Source of the DNA: Cycas panzhihuaensis | Taxonomy: Eukaryota > Cycadophyta | Direction of reading: 5' to 3' | Assembly (NCBI GenBank): GCA_023213395.1 | Contig: CM041465.1 | Coordinates: 30,883,741 to 30,947,740 of the forward strand | Length of the DNA stretch: 64,000 bases | Part shown: one piece after another, positions 40,454 to 51,966 of the stretch | Numbering within the stretch: position 1 is the first letter of the stretch | Layout of the letters: each line of letters opens with the position of its first letter | The notes under the pieces: model-generated | Told to the model about the DNA's origin: nothing | Seen by the model: the letters and a program-made list of their open reading frames with translations, nothing else | Database searches by the model: none | Program-made: the position numbers and the translations under genes

Positions 40454-40997
40454 TGTTAGAAATAGTATTCAACCTACAATAACCAGGATCTAGAAAGATG
40501 CGTTAATCTAGTTCTAGAATGAAGAAGATCAACATAAATAATGAAAGCTATTCAAATAAGCAATACAATAGACTAAAGCATGAAAGAGCATGAGCAAGAT
40601 GATACCAAAATATGGAGGAGATGGAATTAGTCCAATCTCCAAATGAATAACAGTTTGATTAGCAAACTGACAGCATAACTATATAGCTCACACTCTATAT
40701 GAGATACATGAGAAATGGTCTCATATAGAGTTACAGAAGAGACCTAAGGTGCTAGATGTTTGACAAGTGGCAAACATCCAAGCTATATCCTTTGCATGTA
40801 GGACATGTGTCCTTTTGGACTCTCAAGTGAGCAAAAGCGCATAATGGTCGTTTTGACCCTTGAGTCACTATGTTATGTCACTAGGAAAGAATGCAGGTGT
40901 GTACTTTATCAGTTAAGGGATAAGTCACCCCATAAATTACAAATAATACATGAATAATAAAGTACATATACTTAACATGTAAACATAAGATTTAACA
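40454..40997 (-). repeat. Solo Copia LTR of the E family
   Basis: 544 bases, TGTTAGAAA...TTTAACA, flanked by a perfect TSD gttgt (40449-40453, 40998-41002). It aligns with E's LTRs throughout: shared segments include acagtttgattagcaaactg, gtaggacatgtgtccttttg and cttaacatgtaaacataag. No internal sequence remains, so it arose by recombination between two LTRs of a full element. Confidence 0.92.
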
Positions 40998-41810
40998 GTT
41001 GTGACCTAAAATTCACTAGCCATTTCTACAAGGAGTTGTGTAAGCTTGTAGGTGCAAAACTTACCATGAGCATGACATACCACCCCCAAACAAATGGATA
41101 AACCAAAATAGTAAATAAATGTTTGGAAACTTACTTGAGGTGTTACAGAGACAACCAATCGAAATAGGTAAGTTGGATCCACCTTGTTGAATATTGGTGA
41201 AACACAAACTGTCGCTTCACAATAAATATGTCGCCCTTCAAGGCATTACATATCTACCATCTGCCAACACCAATCAACTACATCCAAAGCACAATAAAGA
41301 CCCTTGTAGTTGAATAACTGATTCTTCAATTTGAAAAAAATTTAAAAGAACTCAAGTACACTTGTTACATCACTTTTAATAAAATAAAATAGTAGGCTGA
41401 CCTAAAAAGAACTGACAAGTAGTTTGAAGTTAGGGATTGGGTTTGTGTATGGCTCCAACCATATAGGCAAACATCTCTTAGGCAGGTAGGAAAACACAAT
41501 CTAGCACCATAATTTTATAAATCGTATCTGATATGATTAAAAATAGGAGAGGTAGCATATGCCCTTACCTTCCCTTAGAGCAACAAAAATTCATGACGTC
41601 TTCCATTTTTCTAGCCTCATGAGAAAGATGGGATTTCCTAAACGACTGACAACCAAATTACTGGTAATGAATGAAGAAGGGAATATAATAATTGAGTCAG
41701 CAAGACTCTTGGACATCTGCCATAAGAAACTCTGTTCTAGAGAAGTCTTAAAGTACCTCATTAAATGAAGAGCCTCTCAAACTAGGAAGCAACATAGGAA
41801 ATAGAACAAT
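40998..41810 (+). pseudogene. Integrase core end and chromodomain relic (element B)
   Basis: The core resumes with CDLKFTSHFYKELCKLVGAK (second catalytic Asp), MSMTYHPQTNG and NKCLETYLRCYRDNQ; the Glu position after NG is lost. The segment 41559-41768 reads IHDVFHFSSLMRKMG, then ESARLLDICHKKLCSREVLK with YLIK, which lines up with the chromodomain pattern (P-E-x-I-L-D...REV..YLVKWKG). A TGA replaces the following Trp codon. This supports a chromovirus. Confidence 0.75.
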
Positions 41811-41878
41811 TCATTTTGGAACATCCTTCTCTATCGATGCTTTGTGGGCAAAGTGCTTTTCTAAGGGGTCAGACTAGT

Positions 41879-42300
41879 TGTGAACCACGTTCCAACAAAA
41901 GCAGTACAAGTGACTAGCTTGGCCAATTTACCTAGCCTTGAATTAGCACAATTAACAAGCAATTTTGGTTGACTTACATAGGTTAGAATTGGCACAATTA
42001 ACAAGTAGTTTTTGTCGATTTACATAGTCCAATTTTAGCACCAATTGAGAGCATATTTGACTGACTCCATATTGCCCTAGGAACCGCCCACTATAAATAG
42101 GGATTTGGGCTAGTTCATTATTACCATTGCAAGTTTTGGGTCTTGGATTGAGCTTGCCCTTTTTAGGGGGCAGGTTAGGCTTGTTTCTGGCTTTCATAAA
42201 CTTTGTTTTATATATTTACTTATTGTAATTATTGCATAGCCTAAATTTGATTAAATCTCAATTCTGTCTTGGCAATAAGTACATTGTAGCTCTCAAGGAA
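41879..42300 (+). repeat. 3' LTR of element B (right end truncated)
   Basis: It starts TGTGAACC after a short purine-rich stretch and pairs with 1936-2350. The last 80 to 100 bases present in the left LTR are missing; similarity stops near 42300, where a Copia LTR end begins. Confidence 0.7.
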
Positions 42301-42560
42301 GATCTTGTTAATAACAATGTATTATTCTATTTTTTTTCTCTACTTTCTATCTATGTACCATAGGATTTTTCTATTTGTACTATAGGCCTCAAATTGGTAA
42401 GTGTTGCATGTTGAACACTCATCACAGATGCTTGACATACTCTTTTGTATATATGTACAATGCAATGTCTATAATAATGATTCAATTCAAGTGATTATTT
42501 CATTGTAGATATTGTGTTCTTAATGTTTGTGGCTTTGAAATCTTTCATGGTATCAAAGCT
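42301..42560 (+). repeat. Copia LTR end with primer-binding site, remnant
   Basis: The segment ends ttgaaatctttca then tggtatcaaagc (42549-42560), one change from the initiator tRNA-Met site TGGTATCAGAGC. This is what follows the 5' LTR of a Copia element. Element H starts two bases later, so the rest of that Copia element is not visible here. Confidence 0.55.
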
Positions 42561-42561
42561 T

Positions 42562-43409
42562 TGTTGGGGTCAAAATTTGGTTCACACACACTTGGGGTAG
42601 TGGAAAACATGCTAATTTGTGCCTAGTAGAATGGAATGAATGTAGGTGAAGGTCGAACATGTGCCAGTATGGATGAATGTGTGTCAAAATATACAAAATA
42701 TGGTGAAAAAAAGGCTCTTGGGGAACATAATATAGGGTTTGCTATGAATGGGAACACAACACAAACAAGAATGCATGTTGAGGAAAGCATGGAATGAAGA
42801 GACACATTCCAAGACTGATGATGTTAGCATCTCGCATCCATACATATATGCATACGACGATCATCATTAAGGAGTGATAATTAATTAAGTGTAATAACAA
42901 AGAGGTGTTATATTATGAAAGGGAACTATTGTGCTCATAAGTCACAATCATTCCTCTCAAAAGGCATGTAATTGGGTATTTATGGGTCATTTCTCCACCT
43001 TGATTAGTGTGAGAGTTGAGTCAATTGATCTTATGTCATACTCTCAAGGGTGAGAGTTGAGTTAGTGAGTTCTATTACATGTTCTCGAGTGTGAAAGCCA
43101 ATTGTGATGATCTCCAATGATGTAAGAGACTATTGTATGGTGTTATTGCTTAGTGAAGTCAGAGTTACAAGGAAATATTATGCCATATGTATGAATGTAT
43201 CGCCTGATAGTTGTGATAATAATGTTGTGATGCTATCATAATGCTATTATGTTATTTAGATGATGTTCATGGTCTTGTGGAGCATGTCGTGATGAGTATG
43301 TATGTGGATAGTGTTATGATTATGCAATCGACATGTTAAAATATCCCTAGGTAGACCACATAGTAGTGGGGTTTAAAAAAGCGCTTAGGGGACAGGGAGC
43401 AAGTCAACA
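42562..43409 (+). repeat. 5' LTR of element H
   Basis: 848 bases, TGTTGGGGTCAAAATTTGG...AGTCAACA. Its first 270 bases pair with 58872-59220. The end (gcgcttagg...caagtcaaca) and the start resemble F's LTR ends. Confidence 0.75.
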
Positions 43410-43423
43410 TTGGTTCTATTGTT
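43410..43423 (+). other. Primer-binding site of element H
   Basis: ttggttctattgtt directly follows the LTR. It differs from F's ttggttccgttgcc at four positions, consistent with an older copy of the same lineage. Confidence 0.6.
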
Positions 43424-43499
43424 GGGATCAAACAAACCCATTCCAAAACTGTTCCACATAGGAATGTCTCAACAAGTACATGGTAGGTTGTTATTTCAA

Positions 43500-43937
43500 A
43501 ATTGTAAATTTTTGTATTTCCTTCTATTTTTGTTAGATTCATGTTAGTATCTTTTGCATTGGGTCCATATGGCATACACAATGAAATCAATAGGTTGCCA
43601 AGAGATTTATTTGCCTAAGTTGAAGAGGGAATTCGTTGCATTACCATCATCCTTCAAAGCCCGTGTGAAACAAGCAAATTGGGGAGATTACATACACATG
43701 ATACCATTAGATTGGGATCTTGAAATCATGGAATAGATTTTGATGACATTAGAAAAGAATATAGTACTAATTTTATTGGATGTTTATGTGATACATACAT
43801 TGATGGGACTTCCCATGGAGGGGGAAATTTTGATAGCCACCAAACGTTCATAAGTGGATCAAGAAACTTGGGCAAAGAAAATTTGTGTGGAGAATACACA
43901 AATCTTCTCAAGAGATATTCACATTTTAGATATTAAG
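43500..43937 (+). pseudogene. ORF3, 5' part (element H)
   Basis: The + strand reads EIYLPKLKREFVALPSSF, KQANWGDYIHMIPLDWDLEI, GLPMEGE and CVENTQIFSRDIHILDIK. C has the matching ETYLPKLQGEFEELPDNF and VTGLSNEGE, and D has CQENTQLTSGGIQVVDIK. It is cut at 43937 by element I (TSD ttaag) and resumes at 58015. One or two stops occur (43733, about 43850). Confidence 0.75.
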
Positions 43938-44380
43938 TGTGGTGTGTCCACAGAATTATGATAGAATAATATAGGAATTACACCATAAATAATCCCAAAA
44001 CTAGAAATTCTACATAAAATAATATTGGAGTTCAACAATAGATTAAAATAATAGCATCTTTATGAATAATATTAGATTCCAATAATAAATAAAAGTGATA
44101 TCAAATACAATCTCATGCAATAATTTCCCTCTTTAAGGCAAAGGTTTCCTCCCAATGGCACAATAGTGTTGTAACGGCCCTACGCCATCATTTCAAAATT
44201 AGATAATAATTCTTCAAAGATCATTAACAATGAATAGTGCTCCCTTATCTATAGCTATAGGTTAGGGCCTATTTAATCTCTCACTTAGAACCAACTTCTT
44301 ATTCTCTCTCTTCAATGTTGACTTTACATTAATAACTCTATTTTTCTAAAAACCAACCTCACATAGTGAAGCATGTAACA
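43938..44380 (-). repeat. 3' LTR of element I (left copy)
   Basis: 443 bases, TGTGGTGTGTCCACAG...GCATGTAACA, pairing with 57559-58014. It is followed by actcccctccact, whose reverse complement AGTGGAGGGGAGT (44381-44393) is the polypurine tract. Confidence 0.88.
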
Positions 44381-44393
44381 ACTCCCCTCCACT

Positions 44394-44580
44394 TAAAATA
44401 CTTTGCCCTCAAAGTATAGGTTGTTGCATATGGAATTGCTTGGGGCTAACTTTGAGATGTTCTTCAAGCTGTCACCTGCGAAGTCCTATATGTCATAAAA
44501 CTTTGGTCCACTCTTGTGCTTTTCCTTGGAGATAATTGATATATGACCTGAACTTATAGATGATTATGTCTAGGACTTGG
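44394..44580 (-). other. Internal piece of element I left of J
   Basis: Non-coding by eye. Resembles the matching place in J (about 45209-45360): both contain the aaagtat/gaagtat, ttgctt and cctgc..agtcctatatgtcataaaa-type segments, showing that I and J are the same family. Confidence 0.65.
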
Positions 44581-45194
44581 TGTAGCGGGGCCCTTGCATA
44601 AACGACAGACGGAAGCAAATTTCCAACAGATCAGAGTGTAATTCACAATATTTCATAGCAGAATGTATATGTTTTGCAGCAGAATTTCCTCACACAGGGG
44701 TAATATTTCCAACAATACATGTAATTTGCAACACATACTATCTTGATGAAAATGTCATTCAACAGATATCGAGACTCATAACAGATAACATTCATAGCAT
44801 TCAACTTAACAAATATATAAACCATTCATACATACATTGATAGTAGAAATAGAGTAATATAATGAATAATATTGATAGAACAATATCACTTGATACAAAG
44901 GTCCAATAGTGTTGAATGCTTTTCGAGGCAAGAGCGACCCTCTAAGAGACATGAGGCCTTAATGGCACAAAGCCATTATACGAAGTATAACAGAATTGTC
45001 CAAGATTGTTTTACAAATGAAGAAGGCTTTTCTATTTATAGCCTTCAAAAACCAATTCCTATTTTCCTTCAAAAAATCGACTTCAAAATAAAATAAACAT
45101 AAATGATTATTCCTTTAATTCTCCTAGAAATTGACTTCATAATAATAATTTCTTTTATAAAACTGCCTTATATTTTTATTTTGGGAACGCTATA
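44581..45194 (-). repeat. 3' LTR of element J (left copy)
   Basis: 614 bases, pairing with 47969-48540, which is shorter mainly through small deletions near the right end. The segments gcagcagaatttcctcacac and ttatagccttcaaaaacca are shared. Confidence 0.88.
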
Positions 45195-45208
45195 ATTCCC
45201 CTTCCCTT

Positions 45209-46529
45209 AAAATGATATTTCACCCTCGAAGTATCGAGAATTGCTTGTAGCTCAGTTTAATCTTCTAGCCACCACCTGCTAGATCCTATATGTCATAAAA
45301 ATTTGGCTTGATCTTGCATCTTCTATAGAATTTTGCTAGCAAGCATCTTGAATTTGTTGATGTTTGTTCCTAGGGCCAAGTACATGCTATATCTTATTCT
45401 GTACTAGAAGGATCCCAGGACTTGTGAGGTGCCTCAGATGTCTTGTCCTAGTCTTGCCTTGTGTTTGCACCTTTTATTTTCAGATGGAATGGTTTATGGA
45501 AGCGGAAGTGAGGATTTTGTTAAAAGAATTGATTGTAAGGATCATGGATTGACAATTGCTTATCATGAAAAGGAAAAGAAGAGGTGGGATTATGAATTGA
45601 GATCAGGCATAACTTTGAAGGCATAGGTTGAAGGGATGAATTTTGGAATCTGCCTTAGATGGATATGAGAATTTGTGCGGTGTTTATTGGAGTGCATCAT
45701 TTCTTGGAAAAGAGAGATGACTAAGTGATTAGTGATAGAGATTCTTTATGAAAAAAAGATTTTAATACAGATTTAGAGATGGTATTTAGACAAAATGAAA
45801 GATTTAATGGAAAAAGACAATATTAGTAGTACAGAAATGAAGAGGATTGGGAAAGACGAGAAGGGGTTCTATAGGGGGTAATCATTGTACTAAGTGATGA
45901 AACCTAATGAAGCTTTAGAATATTCCATTGAGCATGGTCTGTAGGAGGTGAAAGAGTATGTACGTAATGAATTGAGCTAGGATTGCAAAAGCGAATTGGA
46001 ATTTGTCCTATGAGAAAACAAGGGTTAAGGGGATTTGGACTATAGCTAAATATGGGATGGGGAAATGAGTGCTTTTCTACTGCTATTAAACTTGGGAAAG
46101 AGAGAGGATAGGTAAAACTACCAAATGAAATGTGCATGTGCAAATTAGGATTAGGAACCCTATTGAGTGCCTTATGGGTCTTGCTTGGATGTCCAACTCC
46201 TTTAACATCCTATATAGATTCTTCCTTGATCTATTCCTTGTCCATTTGGTCCTTTCTTGGCTGCTTGTCAATGACTTCGTGCTGCTTTAGCATAGATTGT
46301 TAGTCATATTGCTCAACTTCAACATGTGCTTTGTCGGTGTTAGACTCTTCTTCAAGATGCACTATTTTTTCCTTTTTCTATTTTGGGACTTCAACCTTGT
46401 TGTGTTGTAGATCCTATATTCTTCTTGAGGTTCCTATGGTCGTTCTTGGATCTCTCTATCAAAGGTTGATTCTTCTTTTATTGCATTATTATCTGGTTGT
46501 TGTGGTTCTTGGGTAATTTCCTTACGGCC
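45209..46529 (-). other. Internal region of element J, 3' half
   Basis: No intact domain. Frames 45904-46143 and 46086-46271 on the - strand match the C-terminal side of I's frame at 49293-49450 (for example HMHISFGSFTYPLSF against LHMSISFGNFAFHFT), so it is a decayed copy of the same coding region. Confidence 0.6.
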
Positions 46530-46772
46530 CTAAAATGCTAAGCAGAAATCTACCTTAAACCAACCCCAATCACGAGTGAATCTTTCGTTAGACCAATTTT
46601 TATACCATTGGTAAGCTTCACCCTCCAAGCAATATTGAATACCATAATCCTCAAAATTTGTATCTGGTGAAATTCCGCAATGCGTTTCAACATGTTGAAG
46701 CCTATGTGTAGCTGTTATTCCTTTTCTTGGGGTGAATGGCTTAATATCTTGGACTTTGCATGTTATGTGCAA
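46530..46772 (-). pseudogene. Gag-like fragment (element J)
   Basis: The - strand reads YGIQYCLEGEAYQWYKNW then RDWGWFKVDF, which fits the capsid pattern L-x-G-x-A-x-x-W followed by W..F...F of retrotransposon gag. The residues before it (HRLQHVETHCGISPDTNFED) fit the preceding helix. It is short and ends in a stop at 46530. It suggests that J and I kept a gag-derived protein but no enzymes. Confidence 0.6.
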
Positions 46773-47955
46773 GTATTGCTACGGTTGCTTTGTTGTCTCT
46801 GTTGCTTTTGCCAGATTTGAATGAATTGTCATTTTTCCCCTTTTTAACTAAAACATACAACTTCAAAGATTAAAATTTGTATCATCTACTAGTCTAAACT
46901 ATCATATATGAACACTTTTAACGATAAATTTTGAACCAAGAACCCAAAGGTTCAAATGACAGTACAATCCAACACTTGTAGCAAGAGTTATGGATAAAAA
47001 CGTCTAGGTACCCCCTTTTGAAAAACAACACTAGAAGGAAAAAATGAAAAAAAGCTAAGATCTTAAGCCCTATCAAGGCTTAACCCTTGGTCACTCTACA
47101 CTGCCATGTAACCACTTGCTAGTATAAAAGTGTCACCGTTGAACTTCAAAAAACACTCAATCTAATGAAATTTTTTGGAACTTTAGTGAAAGATAATATA
47201 ATACCACCTTTGACCTTCTATCTGCAAACATGAATCGAAATGATTGATCAACTGCATGAAATTGACGACATTACTACACTCGGTGTGGTGCTAGGCAAAT
47301 TGTTGTTCCATCATAAGACCCTGGCACTCGCTCGATGCCAAGCTTTTTGCATGAATGAACAAAATGAACGCTGGACAAACTTGGGTGACAATCAATCTAA
47401 ACAAAAATAGTCATCGATGGACGGTTTGCTCATCTATTCTCCCCGGTTCCCATGTAGACAATCTTGCATCTGTTCCTTATCTTGGCCAATGAAAATGAAA
47501 GATTGCCAATGATTTTGATCTCGCGTGACTTGCTTCCTCCAACACATACGATAGTGGTCGAATTGTGATCTCTAATGCTTAGCTTGCTACACTTTGTATG
47601 CTCCTTCCTTGGTACAAGATTTCAAGCGGCAATGACATAGGTACATGCTAGCTTAGATCCCCCTGAGCAAGCATCGATTGATCTCCATGGTAAAAGGTGC
47701 TACTGAAACCCTTACTCAATGACAAAAACCCAGGTTGTGTATACAATGGGCCCTTTGTTGCTTATATCTCCTTGCAAGACCCCCTTGCTTGAGTGTTGTC
47801 TCACTAATGTCAATTTGTAGGTGCCAACTTCAACAGTTTCCTTGATGTGAGTGCTTCTTATAGCTACCTTCTAGCAATACACTTTATTCTCCGGTGGTCC
47901 CGGGGGTTGTTAGCAGAATTGATCACCGACTTTGATTTAATTCCCAGCTATGCAA
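46773..47955. other. Unassigned 5' region of element J
   Basis: About 1.2 kb between the gag-like fragment and the primer site. 46900-47210 has a counterpart in I (about 49900-50150). For 47260-47900 I see no counterpart in I and no coding domain; it could be captured foreign DNA or a fast-evolving leader. Confidence 0.5.
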
Positions 47956-47968
47956 CTCTAATACCAAT

Positions 47969-48540
47969 TGTAGCGAGCCCTTTGCATAAATAGTAGACGA
48001 AAGCAAATTTCCAGTAGATCATAGTGATAATTCACAATAATGTATATGTTTTGCAGCAGATTTCCTCACACGGGTAATATTTTCAGCAATACATGTGATT
48101 TGCAACACATATTATCTTTATGAAAGTATCGTTCAACAAATATCGGGACTCGCAATAGATAACATTCACAACATTTAACTCAGTAGATATATGAACCATT
48201 CATACATACACTGATAGCAGAAATAGAGTAAAATAATAAATAATATTGATAGAACAATATCACTTGATATAAATGTTCAACAGTGTTGAACCCTCTTCGA
48301 GGCGAGAGTGACCCTCTAGCAGGCATGAGGCCTTAATGTCATGAAGCCATTATACCAAGTATAATAGAATTCTGCAAGATTGTTTTACAAATGAAGAAGG
48401 CTTCTCTATTTATAGCCTTCAAAAACCAACTCCTATTTTCCCTCCAAAAAATTGAGTTCAAAATAAAATAAAAATAAATGATTCATAATAATAATTTCTT
48501 TTATAAAATCGACTTCCTTTTTTATTTTGGGAATGCTATA
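47969..48540 (-). repeat. 5' LTR of element J (right copy)
   Basis: 572 bases starting TGTAGCGAGCCC, pairing with 44581-45194. The primer site TGGTATTAGAG (- strand, 47956-47966) lies two bases away. Confidence 0.88.
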
Positions 48541-48545
48541 CTTGG

Positions 48546-49292
48546 TGAATTTTGTATCCCCTCTAGCACAAGAATGATCTTAGGACTTGTGTGATGCTAA
48601 TGGCTCTTGGCGAAAGTCCTATTTTGTGGTTGCATCCTTTGTTCTCGAATGATGTCACTTGAGGGATGTGGGTGGTTAAGAATACTATGAGTGTTTTGTG
48701 GGGAGGTAATAGGTTGGTTTTGGGAGATCAATAAAAAGTTGGTCATAAGGGTTTTCTAACGGGGATTGTCTACAATTATGAAGGATAATACAAGAAAGAA
48801 TTGGTGAAGTAGGGGTTGATGAGGTAATTAGGAAAAATGCAGGATGCTTGGGAAATAGGGACATAATAGCTATAGAATGAGAGGTATATGAGATATGGAA
48901 ACTAATCTGATAAGGGATTATGATAAGAAAGAGGTTGTTTGGACAACTAGAGATCTTAGGGAAATAAGAAGGATGTGGGATTAGTGATGGATGCTCTTTG
49001 TAAGAAATAGGTTCTAATAGGGATCCAATGACAAGCATAGAACTATGTGAAGGAATTAATGGGGAAAGAGTGTGTTGGTTATATGGAAGTTTGGAAGGTG
49101 GGGATTGACATGACAAGGTTTTATAATAGGGAAGAGTGATTTTTTGAACTAAGAGATGAAACATGATGAAGGGAGAGTGGTGGGTTTAGAATGTTGTGTA
49201 GATAGAAATCTGTAGGGGACGAAGTGTGCAAGTGGTGAAGTGAGATACGATTGTGAAGAGGGACTATGATTCCTCCTATGGACAATTTAGAG
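48546..49292 (-). other. Internal region of element I right of J
   Basis: A-G rich on the + strand, with no recognised domain. A long frame at 48685-49164 on the - strand has a low-complexity Pro, Ser and Ile-rich product and is probably chance. Similar sequence in J lies at about 45400-46000. Confidence 0.5.
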
Positions 49293-49808
49293 TTAAGGAG
49301 CTTGGATAACGATGGGATAATGGGAAGAGGAATTCTTTATTGCTATGCTACAAGGGATAGTAAAATGGAAAGCAAAATTACCAAAGGAAATGGACATGTG
49401 CAAAATAGGATTAGGAACCATGTCAAATACCTCGTTAAATTTGCTTGGTTGGTTGAACTCTTCCTCAAGATAATGAGGATCTTCTTCATACTGCTCCTTG
49501 GACTCTTCTATTTGTATTGGGTCTTTTTCTGTTTGATTGTCAATTGGTCCATCTTGCCCCAGCATAAGTTGTTCATCATTCGAATCATAGTGTTTGGCAT
49601 TTTTTTCTTTGGCTTCAACCTCCTTGCAATTGGGTTCTTCTTGCTTCCTATCTCCTAGTGGTTCATCTGTAATTTCTCTTTTTAGGCCTTTATTTTGATG
49701 AGATGTCTCCCATTTTATAAAATATTCTTGCATATGTTTTTTCAAATCCTCAAGCATATCTAGGGCCAATTGTATGTCGTTTTCCATCCTAAATGACTCC
49801 AATTGCAT
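49293..49808 (-). pseudogene. Helix-rich acidic frame of element I
   Basis: An open 171-codon frame starts MQLESFRMENDIQLALDMLE and continues DLKKHMQEYFIKWETSHQNK, then a Glu, Asp and Lys-rich stretch, ending near ILHMSISFGNFAFHFTIPCS. No catalytic motif is seen. The N-terminus looks like a coiled coil. A related but broken frame is in J. I regard it as a gag-derived or structural protein of this non-autonomous family; function unknown. Confidence 0.5.
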
Positions 49809-50627
49809 TGAATGTTAATGCCTAAATTTTTTCACGTACTTCGAATAGTAGTTACTCTTTCAAGTGTTACTAAAAAAATATCCATATTATAGCTTATTAT
49901 GAAGCTCTCTGGACTAGGATTCTAATGGTTAAGTTGAAATTAAATTCTGACACTTGTAGTAGAAGTTATGTCTAAATTTGTATAAGAACCCCTTTAGAAA
50001 ACTAAAGAAAAAGAGTTTTGTTAGCCCCTAGTCACTTGAGGTTAGCATGTGGCCACCTACTGGCAAGAGAAAAAAGGGGCTATGGACTTTGAAAGAAAAC
50101 AATATATAATTTAATTAAACAAAACTATGCAAAAAAATATATCCCTAAAATTCTCTATGATTCTGGTTTTCTGTGTGTCAAAGCTTCGTGGGCCTCATAT
50201 ATGTCTTTGTGCGAACTACTTGCTGCCATGATCTTCAAATTTGAGTGGGTGACTATCTTCCTTCGCATATCACTACTTGAATTTGATGTTTGTTATCTTA
50301 CATGATGCCTTGTATGAGTCTTTGTTGTGAGTGGGTTGACCTCCACCTTCCGTGATGATGGGGGGTTGTTTATTCACCCGTTTAAATAATTAGGCCCTTT
50401 TGCGGATAATCTCTTCGATGCCTTTTGATGGAGGTTTACAAACGTTGTGGTAACACCATGGTAAGCTACACAAAAGGTTGCTTTGTTCTACTTCCTGTCC
50501 TTGAAGTGCAATTACAGGCCAGTTTAGGCACTGCAAGGAGTTGAAGTTGAAGAACACTTCATACAATTGTGTGGGTTGGCATGGATATTTGGTGCTTCTT
50601 GTCTTCATCCGCAGTTTAGGGTTTCCC
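49809..50627. other. 5' region of element I up to K
   Basis: No domain recognised. 49900-50150 matches J's 46900-47210 (cacttgtag.agaagttatg, cctagtcactt). The end at 50627 is the left TSD ttccc (50623-50627) of element K. Confidence 0.5.
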
Positions 50628-51677
50628 TGATCCCAAAAGAGCTTAGTTGGTGAAGAAATCAATTATCAACCTTTCCTCCTTGAGATCCTGGGAGTTAGTG
50701 TAGAAAACTCAATAACATCAAAACAACAATGAGCCCATGAAAGGAAAATTCTACACCAAATCAATTATTCTTGACATTAATCCAAAAGTATGAGGAGTAA
50801 TACTTTTATTAAACCATGAAAATCTCCATTTAATGGTGGAGAAATCAACTAGCAAAAGAATGGTAAAATTACAAGGAATTAATGTTACAATTATACCATA
50901 AGGGGGACTCAAACCCTCCAAATGCTTCTCCAAGGATGCTTCCCAAGTCAAGTCTCCAAGAACCACCTCTCCAACCTGTAGAAGGGCTCAATTTATAGAA
51001 AGAAACCTGAATTGCATGTTTAACAAGTGGCAATCATGCAAGTATAACCACTAACCACCAGAATGCATGTTGTCCAAGTGGCCTTCATACAATTCTTAAA
51101 AAGTTGCAGCTTGTAACAGATCTTAACGTACTCGAATTTGGCTCAAATTTGGTACACGATAGGAACGCATGTCCCCTCAAATTTCCTCAAATTTTCAGCT
51201 CATTTGGATGTCATTTGACCGCATTTTTATTCATTTAATAATAATATGTATTTGCTGTTTTCTCATGTGCAAGTGGCCTTCATGCAATTCTTAAAAGTTG
51301 CGGCTTGTAATCGACCTTAACGGACTCCAATTCAGCTCAAATTTGGTACACGATAGGAACGCATGTCTCCTCCGCTTCCTCAAAATTTTAGCTCATTTGG
51401 ATGTCATTTGGCCATGTTTCTATTCATATAATGATAATATATATTTTCTATTTTTTTTTTCGCTAGTCAGGATTAATTTTATGCAAAGACAAGGCTTGAA
51501 CTCTAATCAAATGATATTTTCGAACCCCACCTTTTGTACACATCTAGTGGGATGTGTCTTATCCCTTTAAACAAAATTTCATAGAATTTTGATACCATTT
51601 GGCCATATCTCTGTTAGTTATGCCAATGCCTAGCATTTTCTGCCTCTTGTAAACATATGGTAGATCCTCCTGGATCA
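50628..51677 (-). repeat. 3' LTR of element K (left copy)
   Basis: 1050 bases, nearly identical to 56288-57332. Within each LTR the segment tggccttcatacaattctta...ggtacacgataggaacgcat occurs twice (about 51081-51170 and 51260-51365), an internal duplication. Confidence 0.93.
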
Positions 51678-51692
51678 TGGCTCCCCTTCCTT
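51678..51692 (-). other. Polypurine tract of element K
   Basis: The - strand reads AAGGAAGGGGAGCCA directly before the 3' LTR start TGATCC. Confidence 0.85.
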
Positions 51693-51966
51693 GGAAATAG
51701 CCAACTCCTGCTTGGCTTAGAATTGGAGATGGGGGAAGTGTTGTTCTCCTTGTTGCCTACTAAACCACTTGGCCTTACTAGGCAATTGGCACCTACTCCA
51801 ATCTCGAAAGATTCATGTGTCTTATGTCTTGTTTTGGTAGATTTTCTCTCCAAGATACAATCTTCCTTGAGAGGCTCCTCACTTTCCAAATACAAATCAT
51901 CAATCAAGGTAAAGTGAATCGTCCTGCTCCTCATCTAGCATGGAGGGCTCAAAGAGTTTTAAGTAT
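51693..51966 (-). pseudogene. C-terminal tail of K polyprotein
   Basis: The - strand gives LYLESEEPLKEDCILERKST and KTRHKTHESFEIGVGAN, in the position of a chromodomain (ILxRK..TRxxK...) but too diverged to be sure, followed by a tail up to the polypurine tract. It follows the integrase after a frame change near 51940. Confidence 0.5.

Larger units (their letters stand above)
1936..42300 (+). mobile_element. Element B: decayed Ty3/Gypsy chromovirus, split by C and a solo LTR
   Basis: Two related LTRs (1936-2434 and 41879-~42300) bracket gag, protease and RT on the left (2480-4926) and RNase H, integrase and a chromodomain relic on the right (39354-~41810). About 5.4 kb is B's own sequence. 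Element C (4927-39353) interrupts the RT-RNase H boundary and a solo Copia LTR (40454-40997) interrupts the integrase. Domain order PR-RT-RNase H-INT-chromodomain makes it a chromovirus. All frames have many stops, so it is the oldest layer of the left stack. Confidence 0.85.
44581..48540 (-). mobile_element. Element J: non-autonomous LTR element inside I
   Basis: LTRs 44581-45194 and 47969-48540 with a perfect TSD cttgg (44576-44580, 48541-48545). Ends are TGTAGC...GCTATA on the + strand. The polypurine tract (45195-45208, - strand AAGGGAAGGGGAAT) and primer site (47956-47966, - strand TGGTATTAGAG) give the - strand. The 2.8 kb inside has a gag-like piece but no pol, so it would depend on another element's enzymes. 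Its internal part resembles that of I. Confidence 0.88.

Noticed and set aside
48685-49164. 159-codon Pro/Ser/Ile-rich frame on the - strand
   Set aside because: Composition reflects the A-G rich + strand; no counterpart intact in J, so I did not call it a gene.
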